This document shows, one piece after another, positions 6,037 to 6,433 of a stretch of 6,433 bases of DNA. The first letter of the stretch is position 1, and every line of letters begins with the position of its first letter. The notes under the pieces are model-generated. The model worked only from the letters and a program-made list of their open reading frames with translations. It was not told the origin of the DNA and made no database searches. The stretch is taken from assembly GCA_947074125.1 (NCBI GenBank), contig CAMTOM010000089.1:1-6433 (forward strand), read 5' to 3'. The stretch is from an uncultured Desulfovibrionaceae bacterium (GTDB lineage Bacteria; Desulfobacterota; Desulfovibrionia; Desulfovibrionales; Desulfovibrionaceae). The position numbers were made by a program, and so were the translations under genes.

Positions 6037-6433
6037 GCATTTCGCGCAGGCGGGAGATGGTTCGGCACGAGGCCCATGAGCTCAGTGTTGTCCGTCAGTG
6101 CTCGCTTCTCCGTATCAGCCGTTCGGGGTTGTACTATGAACATCGAGGTAAATCAGATTTTGACTTGGCCTTGATGCGTGAGATTGACCGAATATTTACG
6201 GCGCAGCCCAGCATGAGAACTCGCCAAATACGTGATTATTTAAATAATACACTGGGGTACAATGTAGGAAGAAAGCGTGTGTGACGGCTTATGAACTTTA
6301 TTGGATTACGGCGATTATATCAGGCCACACGCACCAGCATTCCACCACCGGTGCAGACCCGATCTCAGTTACTACTTCGGGTTGTGCCGGTCTCCAGCGT
6401 TACTCATGCTTGGATTACTGTACTCACACATAT
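6033..6433 (+). pseudogene. IS3-family transposase OrfB, decayed and cut by the window edge
   Basis: OrfB is the catalytic DDE integrase-like subunit. The frame starts with the GTG overlapping the OrfA stop and shows the N-terminal family pattern: SISRRREMV (2-10), LSVVRQCSLLRISRSGLYYE (17-36) and GYNVGRKRV (75-83). It then meets TGA at 6282-6284, where relatives read GRKRVRRLM; a single C-to-T change of CGA would explain it. After the stop the same frame continues as RLMNFIGLRRLYQATRTS, still recognisable. Decay is seen further on: the usual YGSRQ/YGTRQ reads MRTRQ (61-65), and the usual W-x-T-D-I-T-Y motif with the first catalytic Asp reads WITVLTH (from 6411), with GTA (Val) at 6420 in place of the Asp codon. 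The window ends there, well before the remaining D and E. Function as a transposase is very unlikely. Confidence 0.82.

Larger units (their letters stand above)
5699..6433 (+). mobile_element. IS3-family insertion sequence, left part, running off the window
   Basis: The left end is placed at about 5699, where TGGACCCC begins a TGGACCCCAAAATTTGGACA-type terminus typical of this IS3-family branch; it contains CCAAA-A-TTTGG (5705-5715). Inside are two overlapping transposase frames in the OrfA/OrfB arrangement of the family, with OrfB in the -1 frame. OrfA appears whole and OrfB is decayed. The right terminal repeat and target-site duplication lie beyond 6433, so the exact left boundary is uncertain by a few bases. 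The copy is probably immobile by itself. Confidence 0.85.

Overview
The window looks like a chromosomal segment of a moderate-GC proteobacterium. The style of the Rel protein (four-domain, bifunctional, beginning MIRIQEILDKV), of the family-5 solute-binding protein and of the insertion sequence suggests a Desulfovibrio-like (Desulfovibrionaceae) organism. That placement comes from memory of the families, not from a search, and is only moderately secure.

Layout, all on the + strand. Positions 99-1832 encode an exported family-5 (peptide/nickel type) ABC substrate-binding protein with no permease or ATPase beside it in the window. Positions 1899-4091 encode a full-length bifunctional (p)ppGpp synthetase/hydrolase (Rel/SpoT type), with both the HD hydrolase residues and the synthetase RXKD motif intact. 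Positions 4195-5277 encode a GT4-type glycosyltransferase with an intact E-x7-E motif. Gaps are 66 and 103 bases and I see no strong terminator in either, so rel and the glycosyltransferase may share transcription. This is ordinary housekeeping and cell-envelope content.

The segment after 5278 is different. A perfect 12-bp inverted repeat (5305-5340) follows the glycosyltransferase and is probably its terminator, although its loop also carries an extended -10-like sequence. Directly after it lies a 38-codon reading frame (5375-5491) with a near-perfect Shine-Dalgarno site. It encodes a strongly hydrophobic, probably single-pass membrane microprotein that I cannot assign to a family. An AT-rich stretch then leads to the left end of an IS3-family insertion sequence at about 5699. 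OrfA is intact and carries a canonical U_UUU_UUA slippery heptamer. OrfB is broken by an in-frame TGA and has lost the first catalytic Asp of the DDE triad. The window ends inside OrfB, so the right end of the element is not visible.

I see no CRISPR array, tRNA, rRNA or defence system. The best candidates for something undescribed are the 38-residue hydrophobic peptide and the inverted repeat in front of it.
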